DNA of 64,000 bases from Chiua virens (taxonomy: Eukaryota > Basidiomycota > Agaricomycetes > Boletales > Boletaceae). Position 1 is the first letter of the stretch; each line of letters starts with the position of its first letter. The notes under the pieces are model-generated. The model was not told where the DNA came from, ran no database searches, and was given only the letters and a program-made list of their open reading frames with translations. The DNA is taken from contig JAHNUO010000005.1 of NCBI GenBank assembly GCA_019787685.1, positions 558,001 through 622,000 of the forward strand, read 5' to 3'. Of the stretch, positions 55,655 through 64,000 are shown one piece after another. The translations under genes were made by a program, and so were the position numbers.

Positions 55655-55835
55655 GAGAGCGGTGCCACCGTGTTGTTAAGTCAAACTCGCGCTTGAGATC
55701 ATATACTGCTACCAGTGAGAAGGTCAAGCTCCGAGGCGTCTCGACAAATCCGACCTCCAAATCTGTTTGTCTAGACTAAGTGGGTGGCTCTGCAACCTCT
55801 GCTCCATGCTCCTCCTCACTTAACCGTGTACACCG
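55655..55835 (-). pseudogene. fragment of a duplicated BSD2 N-terminus
   Basis: Matches 50180-50320 of BSD2: CAAACTCGCGCTTGAGATCA against CAAAGTCGCGCTCGAAATCG, and GTGGCTCTGCAACCTC against GTGACTCTGCAACCTC. No reading frame survives. Confidence 0.68.
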
Positions 55836-55899
55836 GGTCTACTGTAGGTTGACTGTGGGAGTGGATTACTCTAAAAAGAAGCACCGGACTCAGGTGCAA

Positions 55900-56992
55900 C
55901 TAGAGCTTAGCACGCATCAAATCCGTAGACCAAGGCATCGCCCCAGAAATATCTTTCTCCCACAACTCGGCCCTATCTTTCGCGTACATTAACGCGTCCT
56001 GTCCTATAGGCAGATGCAACGGAATGTTCCCTCCTTTGATGAGGGCAAAGATGGCCTTTGCGAACTTGATCGGGTCACCTTCGAACCTGAACCCCAGCGT
56101 GGTCACCATGCGTCTGAAATTGGTAAACATGGACGCTTCATCCCTGTAAACGGGATGCTCAGGGAAGTATGTGGTGTTGGCGATTGCTTTCGTGTCAAAG
56201 CCACCCGTTTGTATGATACAAATCTGATTCAAATCCAACAAACATGAAAAGGTAAAAGAACAGGGTCGATAAAACCTGCTCACCTTGATGTTCCATTGTG
56301 GTAGGAGCTCCTTGGCGAGACTCTTTGAGAATCCTTCGAGTGCTACGATAGACACCTAACATAAGTGGCCGGCACGGACCGGAAGGTACGTGACCTTACC
56401 GTGTTTACTGAGACGAAGGGCGTCAGCATCGTTCCAAATAGAATTTACTCGATGACCTACCTGGCACCATAGTACGAAGACCCAGGCACACCCGCGAATC
56501 CCGTGATCGAGCTATTCTGTAATAACACCCCCCCCCCTCGTCCTTGTTCGTTCCCCTCTCGGAAGAACTGGATGGCCGCACGGCTGACGAGTATGGCGCC
56601 CCAGAAATTCACCTCAAACATCGCCCGCGCATCCTTGATGGGGATCATCTCGGCTTCTCCAAAGATACCATAGCCTGCGTTGTTGAAGACAACGTCTAAC
56701 CTGCCAAACACCTCCTTGGTCCGTGCAAAGGCGCGGTCGATGTCGGCAGGGTTGGTCACATCGACTTGAAGCACGAGTAGTCTGTCGGGAGGGTAGCTCG
56801 TTACGAGCCCATCGAGGACCTCAGGTCTACGGAGCGTGGCGACGACGATGTCGCCTTGTTTCAAGATATATTCGGTCAGGGATCGTCCGAGTCCAGAGGA
56901 TGCGCCAGTAACTAGAGGTTATCATCAGCGCATGTTCTATCTTCTGGACCTGCACTAGAACGCTTACTTAGCCAGACGCGTGGGTTTCCCAT
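55900..56992 (-). CDS. short-chain dehydrogenase/reductase (SDR), classical type
   Basis: NAD(P)-dependent oxidoreductase of unknown substrate. Start 56992: MGNPRVWL, intron, then ITGASSGLGRSLTEYILKQG (TGxxxGxG cofactor motif). LQVDVTNPADIDRAFAR and VFNNAGYGIFGEAEM (NNAG) follow, then AMFEVNFWGAILVSRAAI and LLQNSSITGFAGVPG. Splicing restores YYGASKHVSIVALEGFSKSL, with the catalytic Ser-Tyr-Lys set (YxxxK), then ELLPQWNIK, GGFDTKAIANTTYFPEHP and LHLPIGQDALMYAKDRAE, ending at 55900. Four short introns, including a microexon of 8 bp (AAACACG region) between YYGAS and VSIVAL. Two decayed relatives lie at 50714 and 62855. The gene appears intact. Confidence 0.85.
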
Positions 56993-57962
56993 ATTGACGA
57001 GTTCAGTTGAGGGGCAACTCGGGGACGTCTGTGGTGTGGGTTTTGTTCATCCTCCTTATTATGATATTTTATTGGCTGCTCCTTAGCGAGGTGTTTGAGA
57101 AGTACTGCAAACGTTTAATATTAAGTCCGTGTCATTCAATTGCGGAGGTGGGATCTGAAAACCGAAAGTCTATCTAAGGCTCAGTGAATCAGTGGTTTAA
57201 GTGTTTGATTGCTACTTTGATACGTGTGTGACGTGTGCAGATGGCTATTATTAACCGTTTCACGGAGCTTATGTTTCAGGGATCTTAGTCACGTCGAGGA
57301 TGCTATTTGTAACAGACTGGAAGATTCAAGTACTTGGATTACTAGTACCTCGTAGTTCAACAAACATCCATTCAATTATCGAAGCCCTCGAGAGTTAATC
57401 ATTTCGATTGTTTCTCCACACTGCAAGGCAGCAAGTGCATTCTTCTTTCGAGCGTTATCATGACTGCACCATCCCTTGAATCGACGCCAAAAAAATCAAA
57501 TAACTCGGAGTCCCACAATGCCACATCGAATTTCGGCAGAATAGATGTTCATATGGCGTTCCATTGATATAACCTGCTCAGCAGGTTAATCATGTGAACC
57601 GCGTATCTTCATCCAGCATGCGCCTTCTCTTCTACGGATGTTGTGCATATGTAGTATCTCCTGAGGACACTTCGAGTCGTTTTGTAGCGTGCCTAAACTC
57701 AGGTAGCTTGGAATCTGCGTGGGGATCCTGAGGTTCTAAATAATTGCTGAGCACACCGCATACCAACGACATGAAGCTCTGAATCAACAGACCATCTAAT
57801 AAATGGAGCGGCTGCGAAAAGGCTGATACATTGTGCGATGTTTTGTTTGAAGAAGATGACATGGTTGTTCTGCGATCGTGCTTAGTGTAACTACAAGGCA
57901 CGGGGATGCAAGGTACTCACCTTTCGGAGGGAACGTGGTACGATCTTGATGGATTCCGAATG
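56993..57962. other. intergenic, nothing recognised
   Basis: No coding or repeat signal could be supported on either strand. It contains the SDR promoter on its left and the 3' flank of the kinase-like gene on its right. Confidence 0.4.
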
Positions 57963-59340
57963 TCAATGGGATTGGGTTATATCTATGAATACGTACCTCT
58001 TCTGATCATCGGTGCCGAAAACACATGCGTTTCCGAAAGCCTCTGTAGTGGATTGGCTCACAGGAAACGAAGAGATACTCGTGCATGGGTCACCATGACC
58101 TCGACTCGACCTTGATGCAAGCACCTCGCAAAGTGGTCTTGACGGTGAGCAATTGTCCAGAAAACATTGGACATGGTGGGAAATTGCTTCTGCAGAAGGT
58201 CGCTCTCCGATAAATGACCAGCAATGCTGGATCAAGTTCCAATGTGTGTCATCGATTGGCCGAGATGCTGGTCGGCCCGGCTTATGGCCCTTTGCCAAGC
58301 GTAGAACGATTGCTGCATCTTCCCGGAACTCTGACCATGGTTGTTTGCCAGGACAACACCTGCAAGAACGTCAGAACAAATGTCAGCTCTCGTTCCCCGA
58401 ACTTGCCTGGAGAGTGATGCAACCAAAAGAATAAATGTCACACTTGGTCGTTCTCTCGAACGCGTCTTCTAATTCAACTTGCTCTGGGGCAATCCAGCGC
58501 AAGGCATCCGGCCGTGTAGTGGATCGTTCGAGGTAGGTCAAAACTTCTGGAATGTTTCCTATCATGGACGAGTATCCTAAATCAGCCAGCCGTGCAGTAT
58601 AATCTGTGTCAAGAAGAACATTATTCTGGTCTCGTTAGAACAAGAGAGAGTCAATGACACTGATCTGACGCACAGAGTTGAGATCACCATGGACAATCGG
58701 AATCGAATGCACTATAACACGTTATGTTTTCGAGCACTACAATATTGTATACAAATAACTCACAGTAGTGTAACCCATTTGCAACGTCGAACAACTACTT
58801 GAAAGGTTAGAGATGTCAAGGTGCAAGGGAGGACGTCAAATACCCACAAACCGGAGTCGGTGATCCGTAGCCAAGTTGTTGTCATACTTTGCTAGGAAGC
58901 GGTGGAGAGATTCGTTGGGCATCCACAACGATACCAACGACATGGCACCATCCATCCCAAACCTGGATGCAACATCCAGGAACGGTACAATGTTCTTATG
59001 CTCGAGTCTCCTCCAAATGCCCAGCTCCCGACTAAGCATCTATGAAGCCAAATGAATCACGTCCGAGGTAGTTCAAAGATGATGTACCTTGAGGAGACGA
59101 TTTCTAACATCCTCAGCTATATCGAATGTGAATCTGATCGCCTTCACTGCGACCTGAGAACTGATCAATAGCAGCAAAAGGAAATAATCTGTTCTTACCT
59201 CCTTGCATGAACTATCACTAGCAATGCACCAACATCTATAGACGTCGCCAAAGCCTCCACCTGCGATATATCGGCAGTCGGTTTTGAGGATATAGGAAGT
59301 GAGATTTGGTGGTGGCGGTGGGTCGACACTATGCCATATT
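57963..59340 (-). CDS. protein kinase-like domain protein (TKL type), with non-canonical motifs and an apparent frameshift
   Basis: Minus-strand exons: DPPPPPNLTSYILKTDCRYI, glycine-rich loop AGGGFGDVYRC, the lysine VAVKAIRF, SRELGIWRRLEHKNIVPFLD, SLVSLWMPNESLHRFL, FDVANGLHY, catalytic loop VHGDL followed by NVLL (HGD instead of HRD), ARLADLGYSS (DLG for DFG), RWIAPEQVE and TKCDIYSFGCITLQ. The C-lobe follows: GKQPWSEFREDAAIVLRLAK, WNLIQHCWSFIGERPSAEAI, ending at 57963. The join between GCITLQ and GKQPW does not work in one frame: either an unusual GC donor plus one extra T near 58357, or a real frameshift. Activity is therefore uncertain. The N-terminal border may continue into the WD40 gene upstream. 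Confidence 0.7.
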
Positions 59341-59632
59341 GATTTGAAAAAATAACATGATTGGAGTGACATAGAAGAAACAGGCTACACGAAAAATATA
59401 CTTGAAGTTGGATACCTGAGGCTGTCCAAGGGATTCAACTTGAATCGACTGGGTACAAGTGGGTAGGAACAGACGAGATGTCGAGGACGACTTGAAAAAG
59501 CATGGGTGAACTCGGAAAAGCTGACCCTTGAAATGACTTACACCAAGCTTGAGATCCGATCCATGTTCAAGATTTGGAGTGTGTTCGACGTAAAGTGGTT
59601 GCACATGTACTAGAGGTGGTGAATTGGACTCG

Positions 59633-60655
59633 TCATGAAATCGAGTGGTATGACTCTGTGAGAGAATGGTGAGTACCATGATCGAGTTGCACCTGATTGA
59701 CCTTCACCTGGCTTTCCGGGGCGTCGGACCAGGGTGCTCGGAATAAATATAATTTCTTGTCGAAAGTTGCTGATACCACGAAATTACCGCAGGGTGAGAA
59801 ATCAACCCGAGTGAGACGTCGAGGATGCTGTAGATGTCGGCCGGTAGGACGACCGGTAGTTGCATCCCAGAAACGAACAGTCTTGTCCCATGATGCACTT
59901 ACGATAATGGTCCCGTCTCGAGAAAGCGACAAAGATTGTATACGGCTAGTGCCCAACGAAGCTGATCGGATTTGTCGACCTGTGTTGGTATTCCAACAGC
60001 GCATTGTAGCATCGAAAGATCCAGAGAAGATCCTGCTGCCATCATGGGACCACAGTAGACTGGAAACCAAATTTTGATGACCTGTTAGTGGACCAAGGAC
60101 GCGTGTGCCAGTTCTGACGTCATATATAAGGATGCCGGTATGACTGCTACCAGCGAGTTTACTGCTGTCAGGAGAGAAACTGAGCGGCCCGGTAGTAATG
60201 CCCAGGCCATGGATGTCGATGGTTAGTTGGCCATCCAGAGTGTAAATTCCCACAGTCCTCCAACAGCCAACCGCGATGAGTCGATCATCTGGTGAGATGG
60301 CGAGCACCGTGGCGGAAAATGGCGCTGGCCTAGTCCATTCTTTGACTAGTTTGTGCGACTCGACGCCCCACACCTTCATCCTCCCTAGCGCATGGCTGCT
60401 AACAAACCTTGCACCATCCTTCGTCACCGCAAGAGTACACAAAGGATCCTCGTGTTCCACCGGGATCCCTTCTTGTTGCCCGGTTTCGATATTCCAGACC
60501 TTTATGGCACCTCTATAAGAGCCAGTGATAACTCGTCGTCCGTCTGGCAAATACGCTAGGGCAATGATATGATCATGATCACCGTCGCCTGCGTCTATTA
60601 CTAGATGTGGCCGGGGTGTATCGTCGCTAGGCTCTTGATGCCAAACGACTGACAT
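59633..60655 (-). CDS. WD40 repeat beta-propeller protein, possibly the N-terminal half of a WD40-kinase fusion
   Basis: Single open frame of 340 residues from MSVVWHQEPS. It has about seven WD repeats, with blocks such as IIALAYLPDGRRVITGSYRG, AIKVWNIETG, TVLAISPDDRLIAVGC, SLLWSHDGSRIFSGSFDATM and RCWN, SLSLSRDGTIIVSASWDKTV, RFWDATTG, and VDFSPCGNFVVSATFDKKLY. The propeller is a protein-interaction scaffold. The frame stops 11 residues after the last repeat. A 37-bp GT..AG intron (GTGCAACTCG..CTCACAG) could instead join ESQVKVNQ to SHTTRFHDESN and lead through two more introns to the kinase exons at 59340. The separate WD40 reading is safe; fusion is inference. Confidence 0.8.
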   Translation of the reverse strand: MSVVWHQEPSDDTPRPHLVIDAGDGDHDHIIALAYLPDGRRVITGSYRGAIKVWNIETGQQEGIPVEHEDPLCTLAVTKDGARFVSSHALGRMKVWGVESHKLVKEWTRPAPFSATVLAISPDDRLIAVGCWRTVGIYTLDGQLTIDIHGLGITTGPLSFSPDSSKLAGSSHTGILIYDVRTGTRVLGPLTGHQNLVSSLLWSHDGSRIFSGSFDATMRCWNTNTGRQIRSASLGTSRIQSLSLSRDGTIIVSASWDKTVRFWDATTGRPTGRHLQHPRRLTRVDFSPCGNFVVSATFDKKLYLFRAPWSDAPESQVKVNQVQLDHGTHHSLTESYHSIS

Positions 60656-61192
60656 GTCGGTGATGTCGCAGTGAGTCGTTACCTAGGTTTTGAGGGTGTG
60701 TGGAGAAAAGAGAAAAGACTGGAGAGTGAGCGGGTGTGATGAGTACGACCACCAGCCAAGGGAAAAAAGTAAATCCGCAAGTCAAGGTGCTCATGGCGGT
60801 GTAGCGCCTATGCAAATACATTCAAGTTGCAAGGGTCGAATGTTCATGATCATAATACTGTTGATTTCGATTTCTGAAACATGAGTCCGGCAAAGCATTG
60901 ACATACGTACCCACTGGCACCTCGTCGTGGAACTATGTAGAACCCTTGAAACGAGATATAATAATATCAGTGAAAGACCTGGATGACTCGGATCCAACTG
61001 CCGCGTCGAGAAGTTCGAACGCTGTGATCTAGTGGACTCGGGGATCGATAGATATCCGTGTCGTTCAGCAGTCCGACGCGTATGCCGGTGTACATAAAAG
61101 TCCAAATCATTCAAGATAGAAGATGACAATGATGTTATGTAATCATCCGCGCTCTGGACTGGGAGGGTACACGTAAATGTATATTCTACTTT
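60656..61192. other. intergenic, nothing recognised
   Basis: Contains the promoter of the WD40 gene and the 3' flank of the carrier gene. Nothing else could be supported. Confidence 0.4.
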
Positions 61193-62403
61193 CTATAACC
61201 CCAGCATCCGTTTGAAAACCTGCCATGCCGCGAAGCTGATGCCAGTCATAGGTATGATCTTCAGATAGCCTATACTAAGACCAACGAAGAATCCTCGCCA
61301 CCCTTGAGAGACATAGACAGCTCTCGTTGTCTCTCCCCAGCCTAACCACCGATCAGGACGCGTCAGACCGCCTACTTGCATACGCCGTCGAACGACTTCG
61401 AAAGGGTAGGACACGGTCTGGGATATGGCTCCGGATACCGCGCCGATGGCGAGGTCCGCTCCGACACCGGGCAGTTGAGCTTTTCCATCTACAGTCGGGT
61501 AAAAAGTCGCACGGCAAAGATCCCACACTAGGAAGCCGGTGCCCGCGTAAGGAATCATGCCAGCCACGGTGAGGGTGAACCCGCGATAAAACTTGAGGAT
61601 CGGAAAGCTTTCGAATAATTGTTTTGGTCTGGGCGCTGCAGTGGAAGGGGGTGTGGATGAGAGGGCGGTTTCGTGGTAGATGTGATGGATGGCGCGAAGG
61701 AATGACGGTCGTCCGGCTGTGTCTGAAATGCGACTATTGAATGCCATACGAACTCTGATCAGTTCTAGTGGGTATGTGAACGTGACGGATGTCATTCCTG
61801 AATGAAAGAAAACGATGAGCAAGCCGGGGTGGTGTGGGAAGACACACCTGCCAGCGCGCCAGCAGCGAACCGTCGAAAGTTTGATTCAGTGTTCGGGAGT
61901 TGGTATGAGCAGCTGGACAAGAATAAGTTCTAAGGAGTGTTCAATATACACAGCGCAACAACGCACCGGTCTCCACTGATCATACGCCATAAACTTTATG
62001 GCGGCATATGGAAATATGCGGAGAAGAGTTGCAGAGTGTCCTTGGAGCAGACCCCGAACACCACCATCTTTATATATGACGAGACCAGCTCTGAATGCAC
62101 CTGTCCAGGATCCTTGAAAAGAACGAGGATCAGCATACGACGCGCAGGACAGATAGACACTGTAATCCCACACCTGCATATTTCTGAAAGTCAGGGTTAG
62201 AGGCTTGGAATAGAATCTTGACTCTATCGAGTGGTGCAACGACTGACTTCGCCTGAAAGAGATCAGGAAATCGATGGTATGCAGAGAAGATACCATGAAG
62301 AACGGGTACGAACGACACATCCCGCGAGACCACCTGCGAGACCGGAGCGAAGGGCATAGTCGAGGCTGCGCTTGTCTCGATGAGAAGCGACAGTTGAGCT
62401 CAT
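61193..62403 (-). CDS. LEU5: mitochondrial carrier, LEU5/SLC25A16-SLC25A42 type (coenzyme A transport)
   Basis: Inner-membrane carrier with three two-helix repeats. Start 62403 ([20 protein letters not shown]), then [10 protein letters not shown], intron, [20 protein letters not shown] (first Px[DE]xx[KR] signature), [43 protein letters not shown]; then [30 protein letters not shown] (second signature), [51 protein letters not shown] (third signature), [20 protein letters not shown], ending KRMLGL. Four or five short introns; the one near 61970 has an ambiguous donor. [12 protein letters not shown] and [12 protein letters not shown] are typical of the CoA/LEU5 subgroup. No damage was seen. 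Confidence 0.87.
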
Positions 62404-62854
62404 TAATATCCTTGAAAATAAATGTTGGCTGTTCTCATGTGCAGACCAACCAGGTGGTGGAAGAGCAAGAGAGCCTCAAGCTCACCGCTGTCTACTATAG
62501 TGCCTATCCTCGGATGTAGGGATCTTACCCGTTACAAAGGTCACAGGTCACGTGGCGAAAGGTAATCACAGTGTCACGCTTTCTCCGCTCAAGCTCAAGC
62601 GTGTACGTATGTACCTTCAAGCGCACGATCCGCGGGATGGCTACTTGTCCAAGATAATGACCGCGTTATAGCAAAGCTTCAATGCACTTTGTCGAGACGC
62701 GTCGCCTCAGTGTTCATGGGAACAAGATTTTTTTTTCGACCCGAGATGCAGCAACATACATCCGCTGCCATCTCATCGACGTGCTTTACAGTTGCGATGG
62801 CCACACCTCATCGATCATCATGCGTCACAACTTGGACCTGTCTCCCTCAAATCA
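62404..62854. other. intergenic, nothing recognised
   Basis: Holds the carrier gene promoter and the 3' flank of the SDR pseudogene. A run of T at about 62730 is the only notable feature. Confidence 0.4.
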
Positions 62855-63890
62855 ATCAACCACGGAGTTCCAAGGTATCGTGCCCAATCGGCAGAAACAA
62901 TGGTACCTTTTTACCATCCTCAACTTCGTCGACCAACTGGTGGAGTGTTTCTGCAAACTTGTACGGATCGTCGTCAAACGTCCACCCATCCAAGCTAGCA
63001 CGTGTGGCATCGGGTGTGGCATCGGTGTAGGCGGTGTAGGCGGGAAAGACCTTGGTGTAGAACGCGCTCGGTTGGAGGATGCAGACCTACTTAGTTGACA
63101 ATGAGAGATGGACCGAAGGGTGGGTCGCGTCCAGAACTGCATTGCCTTGATGTTCCATTCCAGGGGAGGTTCTATCGCGAGTACGCCCGTAAAGCCTTCG
63201 ATGGCTAGGTATCATGATACTCCGTGACAAATTGGCAAGTTAACCTGGATATACGAAAGACCATGGCCGCTCTCTTACCATGCTTACTGGTCTCAAGATA
63301 ACGATAATCATGCGTCGCGCAACATAGATGCCGTCAGAAGCATGCCTCGATATGGACATCCAATCCACCTCACTAAAACGACAAAGCAGGTGTTCTAAGA
63401 AACCCCGATTGGGAATTATTTTGCAAGATCATGCCGCCTGGCCCTTTCCCGGGCGAATTCACCTCTCTGAAGAGTTTGACTGCAGCGCGACTGACGCCCA
63501 CCGCACCCCAAAAATTCACCTCGAACATGGCGCGGGCTTCGGCGTCAGGCGTGCCTTCGGCTTCGCATAACATAGTGCACTCTGCGTTGTTGGACACATC
63601 ATCAAGACATCCAAAGACTTGTTGGGTGCGGGCGAAGGCGGCGATAATGTCAGAAGGATAGATGACGTCGAGGCGGAGAATGATTAATGAGAAGCTGAGA
63701 TGGGGCTTCGCGAGTGAGTCGAGAACGGTGACTCTTCCTCAAGTGACCCGAAATTCTGCGGACATGATCCGACATCTGTGGAAGTGCACGATACAGCCCA
63801 AGTTTTGTTCCGAACCGACTGCAGGGCGGGGGAAACCAACATTGTTGACAGCTCTCGTCATCGAAAAGGTTAACAACCGATAGAAATAGA
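62855..63890 (-). pseudogene. second short-chain dehydrogenase, decayed
   Basis: Minus-strand pieces in order: a damaged cofactor region (CWFPPPCSRFGTKL, where WFITGASSGFG is expected), LILRLDVIYPSDIIAAFART, VFGCLDDVSNNAECTM (NNAE instead of NNAG), ARAMFEVNFWGAVGVSRAAV, KLFREVNSPGKGPGGMILQN. Then a stop, YLETSKH (YxxxK kept), AIEGFTGVLAIEPPLEWNIK and, in another frame, AFYTKVFPAYTAYTDAT and FDDDPYKFAETLHQLV, LFLPIGHDTLEL. Frame changes, the lost glycine motif and stops indicate a pseudogene. Confidence 0.68.
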
Positions 63891-64000
63891 TGAGTCATGA
63901 CTACATGCTACAGGTAAGTGTACCGCAGACGCGTGCCTGCCGGCATGATGGATCATTGATGAAGTTGTCTGTGGTCCTTACTTAGAACGGTTTGTACGGC

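Noticed and set aside
56520..56540. Poly-C run in the SDR gene as a frameshift lesion
   Set aside because: The frame GGGVLLQNSS continues through it and matches the family, so it is coding, though prone to sequencing error.
1..64000. tRNA, rRNA, CRISPR or phage-type features
   Set aside because: None was seen; the window is eukaryotic in gene structure. A covariance-model scan was not possible here, so a missed tRNA cannot be excluded.

Overview
The window looks like a basidiomycete (mushroom-class, Agaricomycete) nuclear chromosome. Host genes have short introns (about 40-70 bp, GT..AG), and several protein types are characteristic of that group: a DUF6534-type membrane protein, a PriB-like Zn2Cys6 factor, a secreted protein of unknown function, a Plavaka-type transposase and a DUF6532-type fragment. 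A Cantharellales (Rhizoctonia-like) source is possible but is only a guess.

Layout. (1) Left host arm, 1-14.9 kb: a C-terminally cut Zn2Cys6 transcription factor, actin-related protein 3 (ARP3), a decayed NAD(P)-dependent epimerase-like gene, a one-pass SH3 membrane protein, and a conserved secreted protein preceded by a decayed copy of itself. (2) Transposon island, about 14.9-47.6 kb: elements nested several levels deep. The oldest layer is a Plavaka-type transposase gene. Into it went an intact-structure chromodomain Ty3/Gypsy element (A, 15442-23165, TSD CAAGG), three solo LTRs, and a Tc1/mariner element (mariner 1). Mariner 1 carries a second mariner (mariner 2, itself hit by a solo LTR) and a second Gypsy copy (B, itself hit by three further LTR insertions). 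Target-site duplications show that the present order arose by two successive inversions between oppositely oriented LTRs; undoing them restores five TSD pairs and the Plavaka and mariner reading frames. To the right lie more solo LTRs, a second Gypsy family fragment and a foldback/MITE-like element. (3) Right host arm, about 47.6-64 kb: a BSD2/Ndfip-type adaptor, a DUF6534 membrane protein, a short-chain dehydrogenase (SDR) with two decayed relatives, a WD40 gene directly followed in the same direction by a kinase-like gene (possibly one fused gene), and a LEU5-type mitochondrial carrier.

The Gypsy elements share notable features: an 11-nt primer-binding site complementary to the predicted 5' end of their own transcript (Tf1-type self-priming), a conserved GGGTTTT -1 frameshift heptamer at the gag stop, and a roughly 400-residue extension after the chromodomain that ends in two zinc-knuckle-like motifs. 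Their decay is dominated by CpG transitions: several CGA codons became TGA. In two positions the two copies carry opposite-strand products of the same CpG.

All splice sites, TSDs and homologies were read by eye. Family names come from recognised motifs, not from database searches.
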